DNA of 34,220 nt from Fen-7 sp041494285. Lineage in GTDB: Archaea > Halobacteriota > Methanosarcinia > Methanotrichales > Methanotrichaceae. Of the stretch, positions 7,457-16,628 are shown one piece after another. The position numbers were made by a program, and so were the translations under genes. A model generated the notes under the pieces. The model did no database searches and had not been told where the DNA came from. It was given only the letters and a program-made list of their open reading frames with translations. How positions within the stretch are numbered: the first letter of the stretch is position 1; each line of letters opens with the position of its first letter. The stretch spans positions 1-34,220 of the forward strand of contig JBGQAL010000009.1 in assembly GCA_041494285.1 (NCBI GenBank), given 5' to 3'.

Positions 7457-8530
7457 TTAAACCAGAACCTCCTTCAGAGGCCTTCTTGGCGTAAGTTCCG
7501 TCTCAGAAGGTGCATACCCCAGGCGGAAGGTCTGCTGCAGGTAAATGCTCTTGTCAGGGACCAGTTTCGCCAGCTCTGTTTTGGTCTCAAGGACCTCGAG
7601 GGCTTGGCTCATTGGCTGCACCCGGATGTTCGAAGCGGTAGCCGCTAGCCATATCCTCTCAAGGAGCTGACCAGCTTTGACCTGGCTAGTTCTGTCATTC
7701 TCGCTTGAGGTGATGAAGCCCAGCTCGGGAGTGTTGTTCAAGAGGTCGCTGTCTTTCCTAGTCTGATCCTTTCCAACGTCAAGGAATAACACTTCGAACT
7801 GAGCTATCTTGGCTTGAATGCCGGTTGGTCCCATCACACCTTGACCCAGCCAATAGCCAAGCTCGCTCTTGTACTCTATGTTATCGTATTGAATCTTGTC
7901 AGCCAGTACTTCAAGATCCCGAAATTCACTCTTGATCTTTGGATCCGACGCCACATTGAGCCAGAATCCCTTCTCAGTGGTATTGTTAAGAAGCCGCAGA
8001 TCGCTATCTGGAATGGTTCGATTTTCGTAAGGCTGGCGGTTGGTGTGCCTTTCCAAAATAGCCTGGAAGAGCCCGGAACCTTCGTTTTCTAACTTTCCGT
8101 CAGGGATCAGCCTGACCATGGCCACGAGGTCGGTCCTGTTAGGCTCTGGGAAATACTGCACTTCGCTTATGTAGCCGAAATGTCCAGCAGCTATCAAGAG
8201 GTTCTCCATGGCGCAGCCGATACTGATATAGAACTCCCTTTGATCGGCGTCCGCAACCGTAAGCCATCTGGTCTTGTCAGAGAAAACCTCGATACCATTG
8301 CCTGAGACATTGAATTTCCAGGGCTGGGTGTTGTGGCTCGACGGTGCAAGTATGGCATAATTCAGAAGGAACTTCAGTTTTTCATCGTTGTTGCCATTTA
8401 TCGGAAAATCGCTTTCTTTGACCTGCCAAGCATCAACTGAAGCCTTTGGTTGAAATAAGAGTCCTGCTAGAAGAACCCCCGCAAGTAAGAAAACAGCTAT
8501 AACAACTGCCGTGCCCGCCGATAGTCCCAT
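7457..8530 (-). CDS. Membrane-anchored Acg-type nitroreductase-fold FMN protein
   Basis: 357 residues. An N-terminal membrane helix (about residues 7-28, VVIAVFLLAGVLLAGLLF) is followed by a duplicated nitroreductase-like fold of the Acg (Rv2032) type. Signs of this are LLNYAILAPSSHNTQPWKF near residue 60, the conserved SxHNxQPW flavin region of the family; FYISIGCAMENLLIAAGHFG; and RHTNRQPYENRTIP. In the C-terminal half, GQLLERIWLAATASNIRVQP and FRLGYAP match the second nitroreductase half. Some family members lack FMN reduction and may store or sequester flavin, so the reaction is uncertain. It diverges from uvrB, with about 150 bases between their starts. The anchor suggests work on the membrane surface, perhaps with quinone-like or nitro compounds. 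Confidence 0.75.
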   Translation of the reverse strand: MGLSAGTAVVIAVFLLAGVLLAGLLFQPKASVDAWQVKESDFPINGNNDEKLKFLLNYAILAPSSHNTQPWKFNVSGNGIEVFSDKTRWLTVADADQREFYISIGCAMENLLIAAGHFGYISEVQYFPEPNRTDLVAMVRLIPDGKLENEGSGLFQAILERHTNRQPYENRTIPDSDLRLLNNTTEKGFWLNVASDPKIKSEFRDLEVLADKIQYDNIEYKSELGYWLGQGVMGPTGIQAKIAQFEVLFLDVGKDQTRKDSDLLNNTPELGFITSSENDRTSQVKAGQLLERIWLAATASNIRVQPMSQALEVLETKTELAKLVPDKSIYLQQTFRLGYAPSETELTPRRPLKEVLV

Positions 8531-8681
8531 GTTTTTCCGACTCCATGAATCTTGAGATTTGGGTTTCCTTTTCGGGGAAATCAGATAAACCTATGCAAGG
8601 TCTTCGGCGGTCACGATACATTTAGTTACGCCTGAAAGTTATGGTAGAATCTATTTAGATGCAGGTTATAACACTCAATAA

Positions 8682-10718
8682 ATGCCCAGAACAAGCCAGA
8701 TATGCGAAGCGGAGAACCCTACTCTTAAAAGGAGGGAGGGAGCTTGCAGCACGGGCTCGACCATCCAGAACTCTAGCATCTCCTCAGGACAGCGGTTTAA
8801 TCTAGTCTCTGATTTCGAGCCCAAAGGCTCCCAACCGCAGGCCATCGAAAAACTTGTCTCGGGCCTGATGGAAAGCCAGCAGTTTCAGACCCTGCTTGGC
8901 GTCACTGGGTCGGGCAAGACCTTTACCGTTGCCAATGTCATACAGCAGGCTCAGAAGCCAACCCTTGTTATCGCTCACAACAAGACTCTTGCTGCCCAGC
9001 TCTACGACGAGTTCAGGGAGTTCTTTCCTGAAAACAGGGTGGAATATTTCGTCTCCTACTACGACTTCTACCAGCCCGAGTCGTACATACCTTCAAAGGA
9101 CCAGTACATCGAGAAGGATTCCCACATCAACCCCAAGATCGAACAGATGAGGCTTGCAGCCACGGCATCCCTCATGTCCCGAAAGGATGTGATTGTCGTG
9201 GCATCCGTTTCCTGTATATACGGTCTGGGCAACCCCGAGAACTTCCAGAAGATGGGTTTTGAGCTGAAGGCCGGAGACAGGTTATCGAGAAGAGAGATCC
9301 TGGGAAGGCTGATCGACATCCAGTACGAGAGAAACGATCTAGATCTCTCTCCCGGTCGCTTTAGAGTGAAGGGCGACACTATCGACCTGATCCCCGGATA
9401 TTTCAACAACATCATCAGAATCGAGCTCTTTGGAGACCAGATAGACCGCATCTCTGAGATCGACAAGCAAACCGGCCAACGAAAAGATGGCCTTGACTAT
9501 TTCTACGTTTACCCCGCCAGGCATTTTGTCATCCCTGAAGAAGACCAGAAGAGCGCAATCAAGACCATTCTAGCAGAGCTGGATGAGCGGCTTCCTGTGC
9601 TGGGCATGATCGAGTCTCATCGCCTTAAGCAGCGAACTCTGCACGATGTGGAGATGATCGAAGAGACGGGTAGCTGCAAAGGTATCGAGAACTACTCCCG
9701 CCATTTCGACCACCGCAGGCCAGGAGAGAAGCCCTACTGTCTTCTGGACTACTTCCCCGACGACTTCCTTCTCGTCATAGACGAAAGTCACCAGACCCTT
9801 CCCCAGATCCACGGCATGTACAAGGGAGATCTATCCCGGAAGAAAAGCCTGGTGGACTACGGATTCCGCCTACCCAGCGCCTATGATAACCGGCCTCTCC
9901 GTTTCGAAGAGTTCGAGATGTACATGAAGAACGTGATCTTCGTCTCGGCCACCCCCGGGGACTACGAGTTGAAGCGCTCAGCTCAGGTCGTTGAACAGAT
10001 CATCCGTCCTACGGGCCTGGTGGACCCGGTTGTAGAGGTTCGTCCTATTGATGGCCAGGTCAGAGATGCCATGCTGGAGATCGGAAAGGCTGTGGAGCGA
10101 AAAGAGCGCGCTCTGGTTACCACCATGACTAAGAGGTTGGCGGAGGAGCTGACAGACTATCTAGCCCAGAACGGTGTCAAAGCACGCTATCTCCACTCCG
10201 AGATCGATACAATTGAGAGGACTGAGATCATCAGGGAGCTGCGTCTGGGGAAGTTCGACGTCCTTGTTGGGATCAACCTTCTCCGGGAAGGCCTCGATAT
10301 TCCGGAAGTCAGCTTCATCGGGATTCTAGATGCGGACAAAGAAGGCTTCTTGCGGGATGCCAAAAGCCTGATCCAGACCATCGGCCGGGCCTCCAGGAAC
10401 GCCAACTCGAAGGTGGTCCTATACGCAGACAACATGACAGACTCTTTGAAGGAGGCGGTCCGAACAACGGAAGAGAGGCGGGCGCTTCAGATAGCTTATA
10501 ACCGGGAGCACGGCATCGTCCCGAAGACCATCCAGAAGCCCATCAGGGAAAAGGTCGTCGACATCACCGAGACGAGGCACATTCCAAAGTCCGATATCCC
10601 TAACGTGATTATAGAGCTTGAGGCGGAGATGAACGAAGCTGCGGAGAGGCTTGAGTTCGAGCGGGCAATTCAGCTCAGGGATACTATTAGGACCCTGCAG
10701 AAAAAGATCAAAGATTAA
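8682..10718 (+). CDS. uvrB: Excinuclease ABC subunit B
   Basis: 678 residues. UvrB is the damage-verifying helicase-like ATPase of nucleotide excision repair. Walker A is GVTGSGKTF (residues 73-81). The beta-hairpin that threads the DNA strand is visible as SYYDFYQPESYIPSKDQYIE, motif II is LLVIDESHQ, motif III FVSATPGDYE, motif V GINLLREGLDIPE and motif VI QTIGRASRN. The C-terminal UVR domain that binds UvrC is AAERLEFERAIQLRDTIRTL. The family normally begins close to FNLVSDFEPKGSQPQAI, which here starts near residue 39. The roughly 38 residues before it are low-complexity Ser/Thr/Arg, and a Shine-Dalgarno-like GGAGGGAGGGAG lies inside them with no usable in-frame start close behind. I kept ATG 8682. 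Confidence 0.96.
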   Translation: MPRTSQICEAENPTLKRREGACSTGSTIQNSSISSGQRFNLVSDFEPKGSQPQAIEKLVSGLMESQQFQTLLGVTGSGKTFTVANVIQQAQKPTLVIAHNKTLAAQLYDEFREFFPENRVEYFVSYYDFYQPESYIPSKDQYIEKDSHINPKIEQMRLAATASLMSRKDVIVVASVSCIYGLGNPENFQKMGFELKAGDRLSRREILGRLIDIQYERNDLDLSPGRFRVKGDTIDLIPGYFNNIIRIELFGDQIDRISEIDKQTGQRKDGLDYFYVYPARHFVIPEEDQKSAIKTILAELDERLPVLGMIESHRLKQRTLHDVEMIEETGSCKGIENYSRHFDHRRPGEKPYCLLDYFPDDFLLVIDESHQTLPQIHGMYKGDLSRKKSLVDYGFRLPSAYDNRPLRFEEFEMYMKNVIFVSATPGDYELKRSAQVVEQIIRPTGLVDPVVEVRPIDGQVRDAMLEIGKAVERKERALVTTMTKRLAEELTDYLAQNGVKARYLHSEIDTIERTEIIRELRLGKFDVLVGINLLREGLDIPEVSFIGILDADKEGFLRDAKSLIQTIGRASRNANSKVVLYADNMTDSLKEAVRTTEERRALQIAYNREHGIVPKTIQKPIREKVVDITETRHIPKSDIPNVIIELEAEMNEAAERLEFERAIQLRDTIRTLQKKIKD

Positions 10719-10731
10719 ATCTAGAATTAAG

Positions 10732-10947
10732 TCAACCTACTTTCTTGTAGGGATAACCCGCCAGTTTAATGTAATGGTGGAAGTAGGAGCCCTTTGATTC
10801 TGCTTTCATCAAACCCTCATAGACTTGTCTAGGCACTCCGTAATACTGATATACGCCTCCGCTATGGAATTCTATTTCCACAGTAGAAGCAGTCTGATCA
10901 TATCCGACCGATGAAATGTTGCTTGATTGAACTGATACTCTCTTCAT
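10732..10947 (-). CDS. KTSC-domain protein
   Basis: 71 residues from ATG 10947. The protein is one KTSC domain: it starts MKRVSVQSSNISSVGYDQT, then EIEFHSGGVYQYYGVPRQVY, then a basic SKGSYFHHYIK tail. A longer frame runs back to TTG 11013, but family members start close to the chosen methionine. The domain is small, often found alone or next to nucleic-acid enzymes (some act with lysyl-tRNA synthetase-like or RNA-binding proteins), and its role is not settled. Its stop lies only 13 bases from the uvrB stop, so the two genes converge. Confidence 0.75.
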   Translation of the reverse strand: MKRVSVQSSNISSVGYDQTASTVEIEFHSGGVYQYYGVPRQVYEGLMKAESKGSYFHHYIKLAGYPYKKVG

Positions 10948-11153
10948 TTTCCCAGTACAACTTGGTTTCATGCTTTTTTTGTTTTTGCACCTCAAAGGTT
11001 TTAGCTTATTCAATCGTCTCGCTATTTATTTTCAAATCCCATAAATGCCAAATGTGATAGCGCACAAATCGATGAATAGTTTTTCAGTATTAGGCAGCTC
11101 ATCAGATAGGATGACCGGAGAAATTAATAAGCAAGAATTCGAGATAGTAAATC

Positions 11154-11753
11154 ATGGAGAGCAAGATAGTCTATTTCGAGGATATCGGGCCGGAGAACAC
11201 CGAGGCAACCTTCAGGCTAGTTTTAGAGAGGTTGAAGGCTCTGAGGATCAAGAAGCTAGTGCTGGCCTCCACAACAGGAGCTACAGCCAAGAAGGCGTTG
11301 GAGTTCTTCAAAGATGCGGGTGTCAAACTGATCGTCGTGCCTCACCAGTACGATTTTCACAGGGATAAAAATGCCTTTCCTGAAGGGCTGGTCAAAGCCC
11401 TGAGGGAATCCGGGCACGATGTGCACTTCGGCACCATGCTCTTCCACACCGACGGGTTGTACGAATCCACTACTCCGACGGTGATGGCCAATTTGCTCCG
11501 TTGCTTTTGCCAAGGAGTAAAGGTGTGCTTTGAAATCGTCCTCATGGTCACGGATGCTGGCCTAGTGGCAAGCGGCGAGAAGGTCATAGTCATAGCCGGG
11601 ACTGCTCGGGGGTCTGACACCGCCTTAGTGATGCAGGCTGCTTCGTCCCAGCATCCGAAGAGACTTAGAGTCAACGAAATAATCTGCAAGCCGCTCAATC
11701 CGCTGAATATAGATGAACTGATGGAGGGGATGGAGAAGGAGCTTGCCAAATAG
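11154..11753 (+). CDS. Pyruvate kinase alpha/beta (C-terminal) domain-like protein
   Basis: 199 residues matching the stand-alone archaeal proteins related to the C-terminal, allosteric domain of pyruvate kinase. Visible parts are LKALRIKKLVLASTTGATAK near the start, DAGVKLIVVPHQYDFHR, and GEKVIVIAGTARGSDTALVM. The barrel and active site of pyruvate kinase are absent, so it cannot be that enzyme; it may bind a phosphorylated ligand. The ATG at 11154 has weak upstream purines (AATCATG context). It lies alone between the KTSC gene and tag, and is convergent with tag. Confidence 0.8.
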   Translation: MESKIVYFEDIGPENTEATFRLVLERLKALRIKKLVLASTTGATAKKALEFFKDAGVKLIVVPHQYDFHRDKNAFPEGLVKALRESGHDVHFGTMLFHTDGLYESTTPTVMANLLRCFCQGVKVCFEIVLMVTDAGLVASGEKVIVIAGTARGSDTALVMQAASSQHPKRLRVNEIICKPLNPLNIDELMEGMEKELAK

Positions 11754-11787
11754 AAATATTATTTGGATATACCGGCCGAGTTCAACA

Positions 11788-12348
11788 TCATGCGAGCGAG
11801 TACCGGAAACAATCCATAGTGTGGTCATTGACCATGCCCACAGCCTGCATGAACGCGTAGCATATTGAAGGCCCGACGAACTTGAAACCCCGTTTTACCA
11901 GATCCTTGCTCATCTGCTTTGACTCTGACGTAATGGCTGGTATCTCTGCCAGTTCTTTCCGTCCGTTTTGCACGGGGCTTCCGCCAACGAATTTCCATAT
12001 ATACGAGTCAAAGCTTCCGAACTCCTTCTGGATATCTAAGAAAGCCCTGGCGTTCTGGATTGCGGCCTCGATCTTGCGGCGGTTGCGCACGATGCCGGGA
12101 TCTGCCAGCAATTCTTCGACTTTCTTGTCACTGTACCTTGCAACCTCGGCAGGGACGAAATTATCAAAGGCCTGACGGTAATTCTCTCTTTTTCGCAGTA
12201 TTGTGACCCAGCTCAGACCAGCTTGGGCTCCCTCCAGGATCAGGAACTCGAAGAGGAGCCGATCATCGTGAACAGGCACTCCCCATTCTTTATCGTGGTA
12301 CTCGATGATCAGAGGATCATTGCCCACCCAACTGCACCGTGTTACCAT
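11788..12348 (-). CDS. tag: DNA-3-methyladenine glycosylase I
   Basis: 186 residues, the usual length for Tag. It removes 3-methyladenine from alkylated DNA to start base excision repair. The zinc-binding residues are present: Cys5 in TRCSWVGNDPL, and the closing His and Cys in MVNDHTMDCFRY. The substrate pocket motifs YHDKEWGVPVHDDRLLFEFL and GAQAGLSWVTILRKRENYR (the helix with the catalytic-type Glu and Trp) are typical. A helix-hairpin region reads GFKFVGPSICYAFMQAVGMV. On the minus strand it follows the HerA-like gene by about 214 bases, so the two may share a transcript. Confidence 0.95.
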   Translation of the reverse strand: MVTRCSWVGNDPLIIEYHDKEWGVPVHDDRLLFEFLILEGAQAGLSWVTILRKRENYRQAFDNFVPAEVARYSDKKVEELLADPGIVRNRRKIEAAIQNARAFLDIQKEFGSFDSYIWKFVGGSPVQNGRKELAEIPAITSESKQMSKDLVKRGFKFVGPSICYAFMQAVGMVNDHTMDCFRYSLA

Positions 12349-12562
12349 AAGACCATCCTAATGCGATTATTCCTATTTTGCTTGTTATGTCTGCCAACAA
12401 TGGGTATGACATATCGATGGCTTGCTCGAATGGCCTCGACTAAAGGCCTTCCTTCTGCAAGAGAAGTAGCTGGCGTGAGTGGGTGCCCCCATTCAGGCCG
12501 TGGGCAATCATTTCCTTAAAATGTAATTTGTGCTTTGAGTCGAAACTACAAAACAGCTCAAA

Positions 12563-14131
12563 TCAAGCACGCCTGCTGAAGACCTTCTTCAACAGACCTC
12601 CACCGATCTTCTCTTTGGGTTTGGAACTCTTCGCGGGCGGCTGGGGCTTTAACCCTTTTCCCTTGATCGGTGACCTATCCTCTTTGGCGACAATCGTAGT
12701 GCTTGTTCCGCCGTGCCTGGACTTTCTGGGCCTTATGCTAACCGTGACAGGCCGCTCAATCTCATTACTAACAAGCATTGCTGTTCCAGGAGGAAGCCTC
12801 TTGATCTCTTCCTCGAGATCGGAGGTCATGCCCTCTAGGCCCTTGCTCAACGCCTTGAGGTCGTTGGGGTTGGTCACACGCATGATGATCTGGGTGTTGC
12901 ACTGAGAGATCACGTTCTTGTCCACTCGGGCGGGCCTTTGGCTGATCACCATCAGTCCCAGGCCGAACTTCCTGCCCTCCGCCGCTATGGTCCTTATGAT
13001 CCCAGTGCTAGCGGCATTGCCACTGCCCCGCTCAGGTATGTAGTTGTGAGCCTCTTCCACCACAACCATCCCTGGAGATATGAGCCTCCGTTTCCTGGCC
13101 TCGAAGATCTCCGTCAGCATCTTGGCCACTATCATGCCCTGCAGATCGGGCTGGATGCCGGTCATGTCTATCACCGAGGCTCTTCCAGGCCTGAGCAGCT
13201 CCCCGATAGGCGTGGGAATCCCCGAGAAGAGCCCTATCTCCATCAGAGACTCCAATTGGCTTACCAGGTTCCACTTGACCTTGGAGGTGCTCTTGACCAC
13301 CTGTTCGATCACATCCTCTAGGGTGTAAACGTCGGTCTCAGCGGTAAGGACGCTGATGGTCTCGTAGAGTAGCCCCACCATTCCGCTGGTGGCCTCGTGG
13401 GGAATCATCTTGGCTATCTCACGGGCCGAGAGGTTGGTACTGTTGAATCTGAAGGGCCGGTCTGCCCGGGGGTTTACTGCCAGGGTTGTTGGCGTATAAA
13501 CCGTGACGTCGTAGCCTCTTGGTTTAATCTTGTACCGGCTAAAATCACCCACTTTGTTCGGCTCCTTCATTGAGCTGTACTCGCCATGAGGATCGATTAC
13601 AAGCAAGGCCACTTTTCTCTCCAGCAGCTCCTCTAGGATGACGGCTGAGGTGTAGGATTTGCCGCTTCCCGTCTTGGCCAGGATGCTGCAGTGCTTCTGC
13701 ACGAGGGTGTTGGCATCCAGCTCAACCCGTAGGTCGTAGCCCTTGAGCAAGCCTATGTACATGTCCCCCTTAGAGAGGCCTAAGCTTGCCTTAATCAGCT
13801 TCTCGTCAGCAAAGAAGACCTGCTCGCCAGGTCGTGCCGGACTGGTGGGCATGTGAAGCCTCCCCTCAATGCCTACTCCGATGACCCTTGCCTCCGCCAC
13901 CATCATCTCATGGGCCTCGTAATCTCTGGCGGTGCCGTTTTGCTGGTTCAGGTTGAAGGCGGTATTGGACCTTTTGATGTCCTCCACCTGGGCTAGAATC
14001 CATTCTCTGCCCTCTGCCTTGGCTTTGACGTAAGCCCCTCTTCCTACATCTTTTTCTATGAGAAACTTGAAAGAGATGGGGTTGGTCTCCCCCGCAATGG
14101 TCCCAATAGCCCCCTTAATTATAGACTTCAA
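12563..14131 (-). CDS. herA: HerA-like bipolar DNA translocase ATPase
   Basis: 522 residues. HerA hexamers pump duplex DNA during end resection of double-strand breaks, with the nuclease NurA and with Mre11-Rad50. An N-terminal HAS-barrel domain (about residues 1-100) contains the GVGIEGRLHMPTSPARPGEQ stretch. Walker A is AKTGSGKSYTS (152-162), a FtsK-like LLVIDPHGEYSS follows, Walker B is GMVVVEEAHNYIPE (Glu359-Glu360), and a sensor/arginine region reads ISQRPARVDKNVISQCNTQI. The C-terminal tail is basic and proline-rich. Unlike the common herA-nurA-mre11-rad50 operon, no nuclease gene is next to it here, so its partner must be encoded elsewhere or this is a HerA paralogue with another partner. 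Confidence 0.9.
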   Translation of the reverse strand: MKSIIKGAIGTIAGETNPISFKFLIEKDVGRGAYVKAKAEGREWILAQVEDIKRSNTAFNLNQQNGTARDYEAHEMMVAEARVIGVGIEGRLHMPTSPARPGEQVFFADEKLIKASLGLSKGDMYIGLLKGYDLRVELDANTLVQKHCSILAKTGSGKSYTSAVILEELLERKVALLVIDPHGEYSSMKEPNKVGDFSRYKIKPRGYDVTVYTPTTLAVNPRADRPFRFNSTNLSAREIAKMIPHEATSGMVGLLYETISVLTAETDVYTLEDVIEQVVKSTSKVKWNLVSQLESLMEIGLFSGIPTPIGELLRPGRASVIDMTGIQPDLQGMIVAKMLTEIFEARKRRLISPGMVVVEEAHNYIPERGSGNAASTGIIRTIAAEGRKFGLGLMVISQRPARVDKNVISQCNTQIIMRVTNPNDLKALSKGLEGMTSDLEEEIKRLPPGTAMLVSNEIERPVTVSIRPRKSRHGGTSTTIVAKEDRSPIKGKGLKPQPPAKSSKPKEKIGGGLLKKVFSRRA

Positions 14132-14551
14132 AGATCGTCACCGCTACATCCCAACATCCGAGTTTCAACCCTTCATCCCGTATCTGTCCTAATCCCTTTT
14201 ATTTCTTCCGAAATGGTTAATATGCGTCAGTACATTATATTTCTCTCATATCCTTCGTTTGGTTTACGGCATCTGTATTTATAATATGGGCAAAGATGTA
14301 TAAAAAGATTAGGCATAATCCTGTGGCAACTTGCAATTAGACCTGATACCTACTCCCCCATTTGCTCTCTAGAATCCCATTACATTTATCCCCTTGCATT
14401 TGACCCACTCTATGACGCTAAATGAACTTTGTACCACGAGGTTTTTATCGTAATACCCTGAGTTTTTCACCTTTTGGCCATAGCATAACGAGCCTGAAGA
14501 TATCCAAAACTAGAAATTGGAGCATTGCTGTCTAGGTAATGAGGAATTCCG
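14132..14551. other. Intergenic region with two TATA-like elements
   Basis: 420 bases between the divergent HerA-like and Isf genes, with no convincing frame. TATA-like runs occur near 14274-14284 (TATTTATAATA) and 14298-14306 (TATAAAAAG). The second is about 250 bases from the Isf start, so a long leader or a small RNA is possible. A good Shine-Dalgarno (GAGGAATTCCG) precedes ATG 14552. Confidence 0.4.
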
Positions 14552-15214
14552 ATGACGATAATAGGCATAAGTGCCAGTCCCAGAGGCTCCAAGAGCCAGA
14601 CTCTGAAGCTTGTCCAGGCAGCTCTGGATGGGGCGAAGTCCGCGGGCGCACAGACTGAACTGGTGGACGTCTGCAAGCTCAAGATAGAGTTCTGCAACGC
14701 ATGTCAGGTCTGCTTCAAGACCGGGTCCTGTAGTAAGAAGGACGATTTCCAGGGCCTGTACGATAAAATGCTTTCCAGCGACGGCATGGTCTGGGGGTCG
14801 CCTAATTACTTCCGCAGCGTCACTGCCCAGATGAAGACCCTGATAGACCGCATGGCCGATGCAATTCACTGCCAGCTCTTCACAGGAAAGTACTGCTGTA
14901 GTGTGGCCTCAGCCGGTCACGGGCATGAGCAGGTCACAGACTACCTCAACGGCATCATGATTAACTTCGGAGCCTTTGTAACCGGAAGCACCGGTGCTTC
15001 TATGTCCGAAGGCCCCCTGGCGATGGAGGAGGCGGAGAAGAAGGCGTTCCAGCTCGGCAAATCCCTGGCCGAGGACATAAAGGGCAAGAGGGACTACATC
15101 AGCCAGAGGGAAATGCAGGAAGAAAACCGTCAGTACTTCATGAATCTGGTGAAGAGGAACAAAGTTGAATGGGAGCATGAGTACGAGTACTGGAACAAGC
15201 TCAACTGGAAGTAG
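14552..15214 (+). CDS. Iron-sulfur flavoprotein (Isf family)
   Basis: 220 residues with an NADPH-dependent FMN reductase/flavodoxin-like fold. The FMN phosphate loop is SASPRGSKSQTLK at the N-terminus and the second FMN contact is WGSPNYFRSVTAQMKTLIDR. Between them a compact cysteine motif, CNACQVCFKTGSC (C-x2-C-x2-C-x5-C), matches the [4Fe-4S] motif of methanogen Isf proteins. Known Isf passes electrons between ferredoxin and small acceptors such as O2 or H2O2 and is linked to acetate growth and oxidative stress. Two further cysteines (YCCSVA) follow the second loop. The Shine-Dalgarno GAGG sits well before ATG 14552. It converges on the flavin reductase gene. Confidence 0.88.
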   Translation: MTIIGISASPRGSKSQTLKLVQAALDGAKSAGAQTELVDVCKLKIEFCNACQVCFKTGSCSKKDDFQGLYDKMLSSDGMVWGSPNYFRSVTAQMKTLIDRMADAIHCQLFTGKYCCSVASAGHGHEQVTDYLNGIMINFGAFVTGSTGASMSEGPLAMEEAEKKAFQLGKSLAEDIKGKRDYISQREMQEENRQYFMNLVKRNKVEWEHEYEYWNKLNWK

Positions 15215-15239
15215 TATTTTGGAATTGTTCAGTAGGAAG

Positions 15240-15263
15240 AGGCCCGACCCCGATTTAGGGCCT
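15240..15263. terminator. Hairpin between convergent flavoprotein genes
   Basis: AGGCCC (15240-15245) pairs with GGGCCT (15258-15263) and is followed by TTTCC. It lies 25 bases beyond the Isf stop and just before the stop of the opposite flavin reductase gene, as expected for a shared 3' structure. Confidence 0.4.
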
Positions 15264-15279
15264 TTCCATTCTGTTACAA

Positions 15280-15846
15280 TTAAATCTCTCTTCCTATCGA
15301 AAACGCATTTCCTAGATTTTTCCCAATACCATGGTAGCTCCGACTTTCCGGAGCAAATGTAATCGGCCTGACCTTTTCAATTTTTGGCAGACCATCATCC
15401 CCAAGCACATCTCCCTCGGCCTTTACATCCACGATCTCCCCGATGAACTGAGTGTGCAGCCCGATCTCAACAGCATTGAGCAGCTTGCACTCCAGAACCA
15501 GGGGAAACTCTTTGACATAAGGCGCATCCACAAGCCCGCTTTTGACTGGAGTCAGTCCGGCTCTAGAAAGCTTGTCCACGTCCCTGCCTGATGCAATACC
15601 AAAATAATCCACCTGCTTAACATGATCCTCAGATGGAACATTGACGGTGAACGCCTTATGTTCCATGATATTTCCATAGGTGTAGGTGGCCTTTAGCAGA
15701 GAAACTCCAATGCACGGAGGCACGGAGCAGCATATCCCCGCCCAGGCGGCTGTCATTACGTTGGCTTTTCCGTCCTTACCGTAAGTCCCAATCACGAGAA
15801 CAGGTGTAGGATAGATTATGGTTTTAGCGCCCAAAGATTTTTTCAT
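15280..15846 (-). CDS. Flavin reductase-like (flavoredoxin) protein
   Basis: 188 residues from ATG 15846, which has GGTGAT four bases upstream; an alternative GTG/ATG at 15855 adds three residues. One split-barrel FMN domain is visible: YPTPVLVIGTYGKDGKANVM, TAAWAGICCSVPPCIGVSL (flavin-phosphate loop), EHKAFTVNVPSEDHVKQVDY, the SGRDVDKLSRAG segment, and LVLECKLLNAVEIGLHTQFI. The family includes flavoredoxins, which carry electrons by bound FMN, and flavin reductases. Its convergent neighbour is Isf, so both may deal with ferredoxin-linked electron flow or oxidative stress, though they are not in one operon. Confidence 0.88.
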   Translation of the reverse strand: MKKSLGAKTIIYPTPVLVIGTYGKDGKANVMTAAWAGICCSVPPCIGVSLLKATYTYGNIMEHKAFTVNVPSEDHVKQVDYFGIASGRDVDKLSRAGLTPVKSGLVDAPYVKEFPLVLECKLLNAVEIGLHTQFIGEIVDVKAEGDVLGDDGLPKIEKVRPITFAPESRSYHGIGKNLGNAFSIGREI

Positions 15847-15896
15847 AATCACCATCTAATTTTTAATTATTCACAAGGCCACATTGCGGCTCTGCA

Positions 15897-16628
15897 TTAA
15901 AATAATTTACTAACCGGCACGCTGTACATTATCCGCCAGCCATCATTCTGTATTTGTATCTCGAATCCAGCGAATCCTCGATCGATCAGCATCTTCTGGC
16001 CATCGGTGTCGGTGCTCTCAATCCAGACAACCTCCGGCCCAGGGACAAAGGTGCAAAAGATATTTTTGTACATTATGTACCTCAGACGATCTCCGTACTT
16101 GACCTTCAAGCACTTAATCACAAATCCGTTGGCAAAGTGGTTCTGGATGCTGACGGCGTTTTTAGGTGATACTGTTGAGCAGACGTGGCGGTAGCCCAGA
16201 TACCGAAGGACTTCTTGGTGAGCCGTTGCCAATCTCCTCTGAAGCTGGTTGCCTCGATAAGCCGGATGAACAACCACTGCCTTGAGATGTGCGACCTTCT
16301 CCAGCTCCTCTGGGGCAAGACCAATGTCAGCCCCGAAGTTGTCGCCGTCCCTGCCGGGAAAACTTACGATGTTGTAAGCTATCAAGCCGTCCTCAGTGAG
16401 GACCCCGATAACCGATCTCTGCAGTGCTAGGAGATCCCTGAACTCTTCTGGGGTTGTCAGCCTGAAGATCTCCTTGTCCGGGAGGGCTTTGGCCATGATC
16501 TCCTGTAGCTTTATCACATCATCGATGCTGTTTATGTCCAGGAACCTCATCTGATAGCCCACTTCTTCGGAAGGCTCGCCCATCTTTCTCTTCTCTATCC
16601 TTCCAATCGCTATCAGGCTATCTATCAT
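15897..16628 (-). CDS. GNAT-family N-acetyltransferase
   Basis: 243 residues. The acetyl-CoA site is clear in the strand-loop-helix HLKAVVVHPAYRGNQLQRRL (pyrophosphate loop Arg-Gly-Asn-Gln-Leu), followed by the GYRHVCSTVSPKNAVSIQNH helix typical of GNAT motif B. The N-terminal part (about residues 25-100) carries the acceptor half, and the C-terminal 60 residues form an extra beta tail. The acceptor is unknown. It could share a transcript with the flavin reductase downstream, since the gap is only about 50 bases. Confidence 0.8.
   Translation of the reverse strand: MIDSLIAIGRIEKRKMGEPSEEVGYQMRFLDINSIDDVIKLQEIMAKALPDKEIFRLTTPEEFRDLLALQRSVIGVLTEDGLIAYNIVSFPGRDGDNFGADIGLAPEELEKVAHLKAVVVHPAYRGNQLQRRLATAHQEVLRYLGYRHVCSTVSPKNAVSIQNHFANGFVIKCLKVKYGDRLRYIMYKNIFCTFVPGPEVVWIESTDTDGQKMLIDRGFAGFEIQIQNDGWRIMYSVPVSKLF

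Noticed and set aside
11045..11368. Plus-strand frame overlapping the pyruvate kinase-like gene
   Set aside because: It runs in another frame through a well-supported gene and shows no family features.
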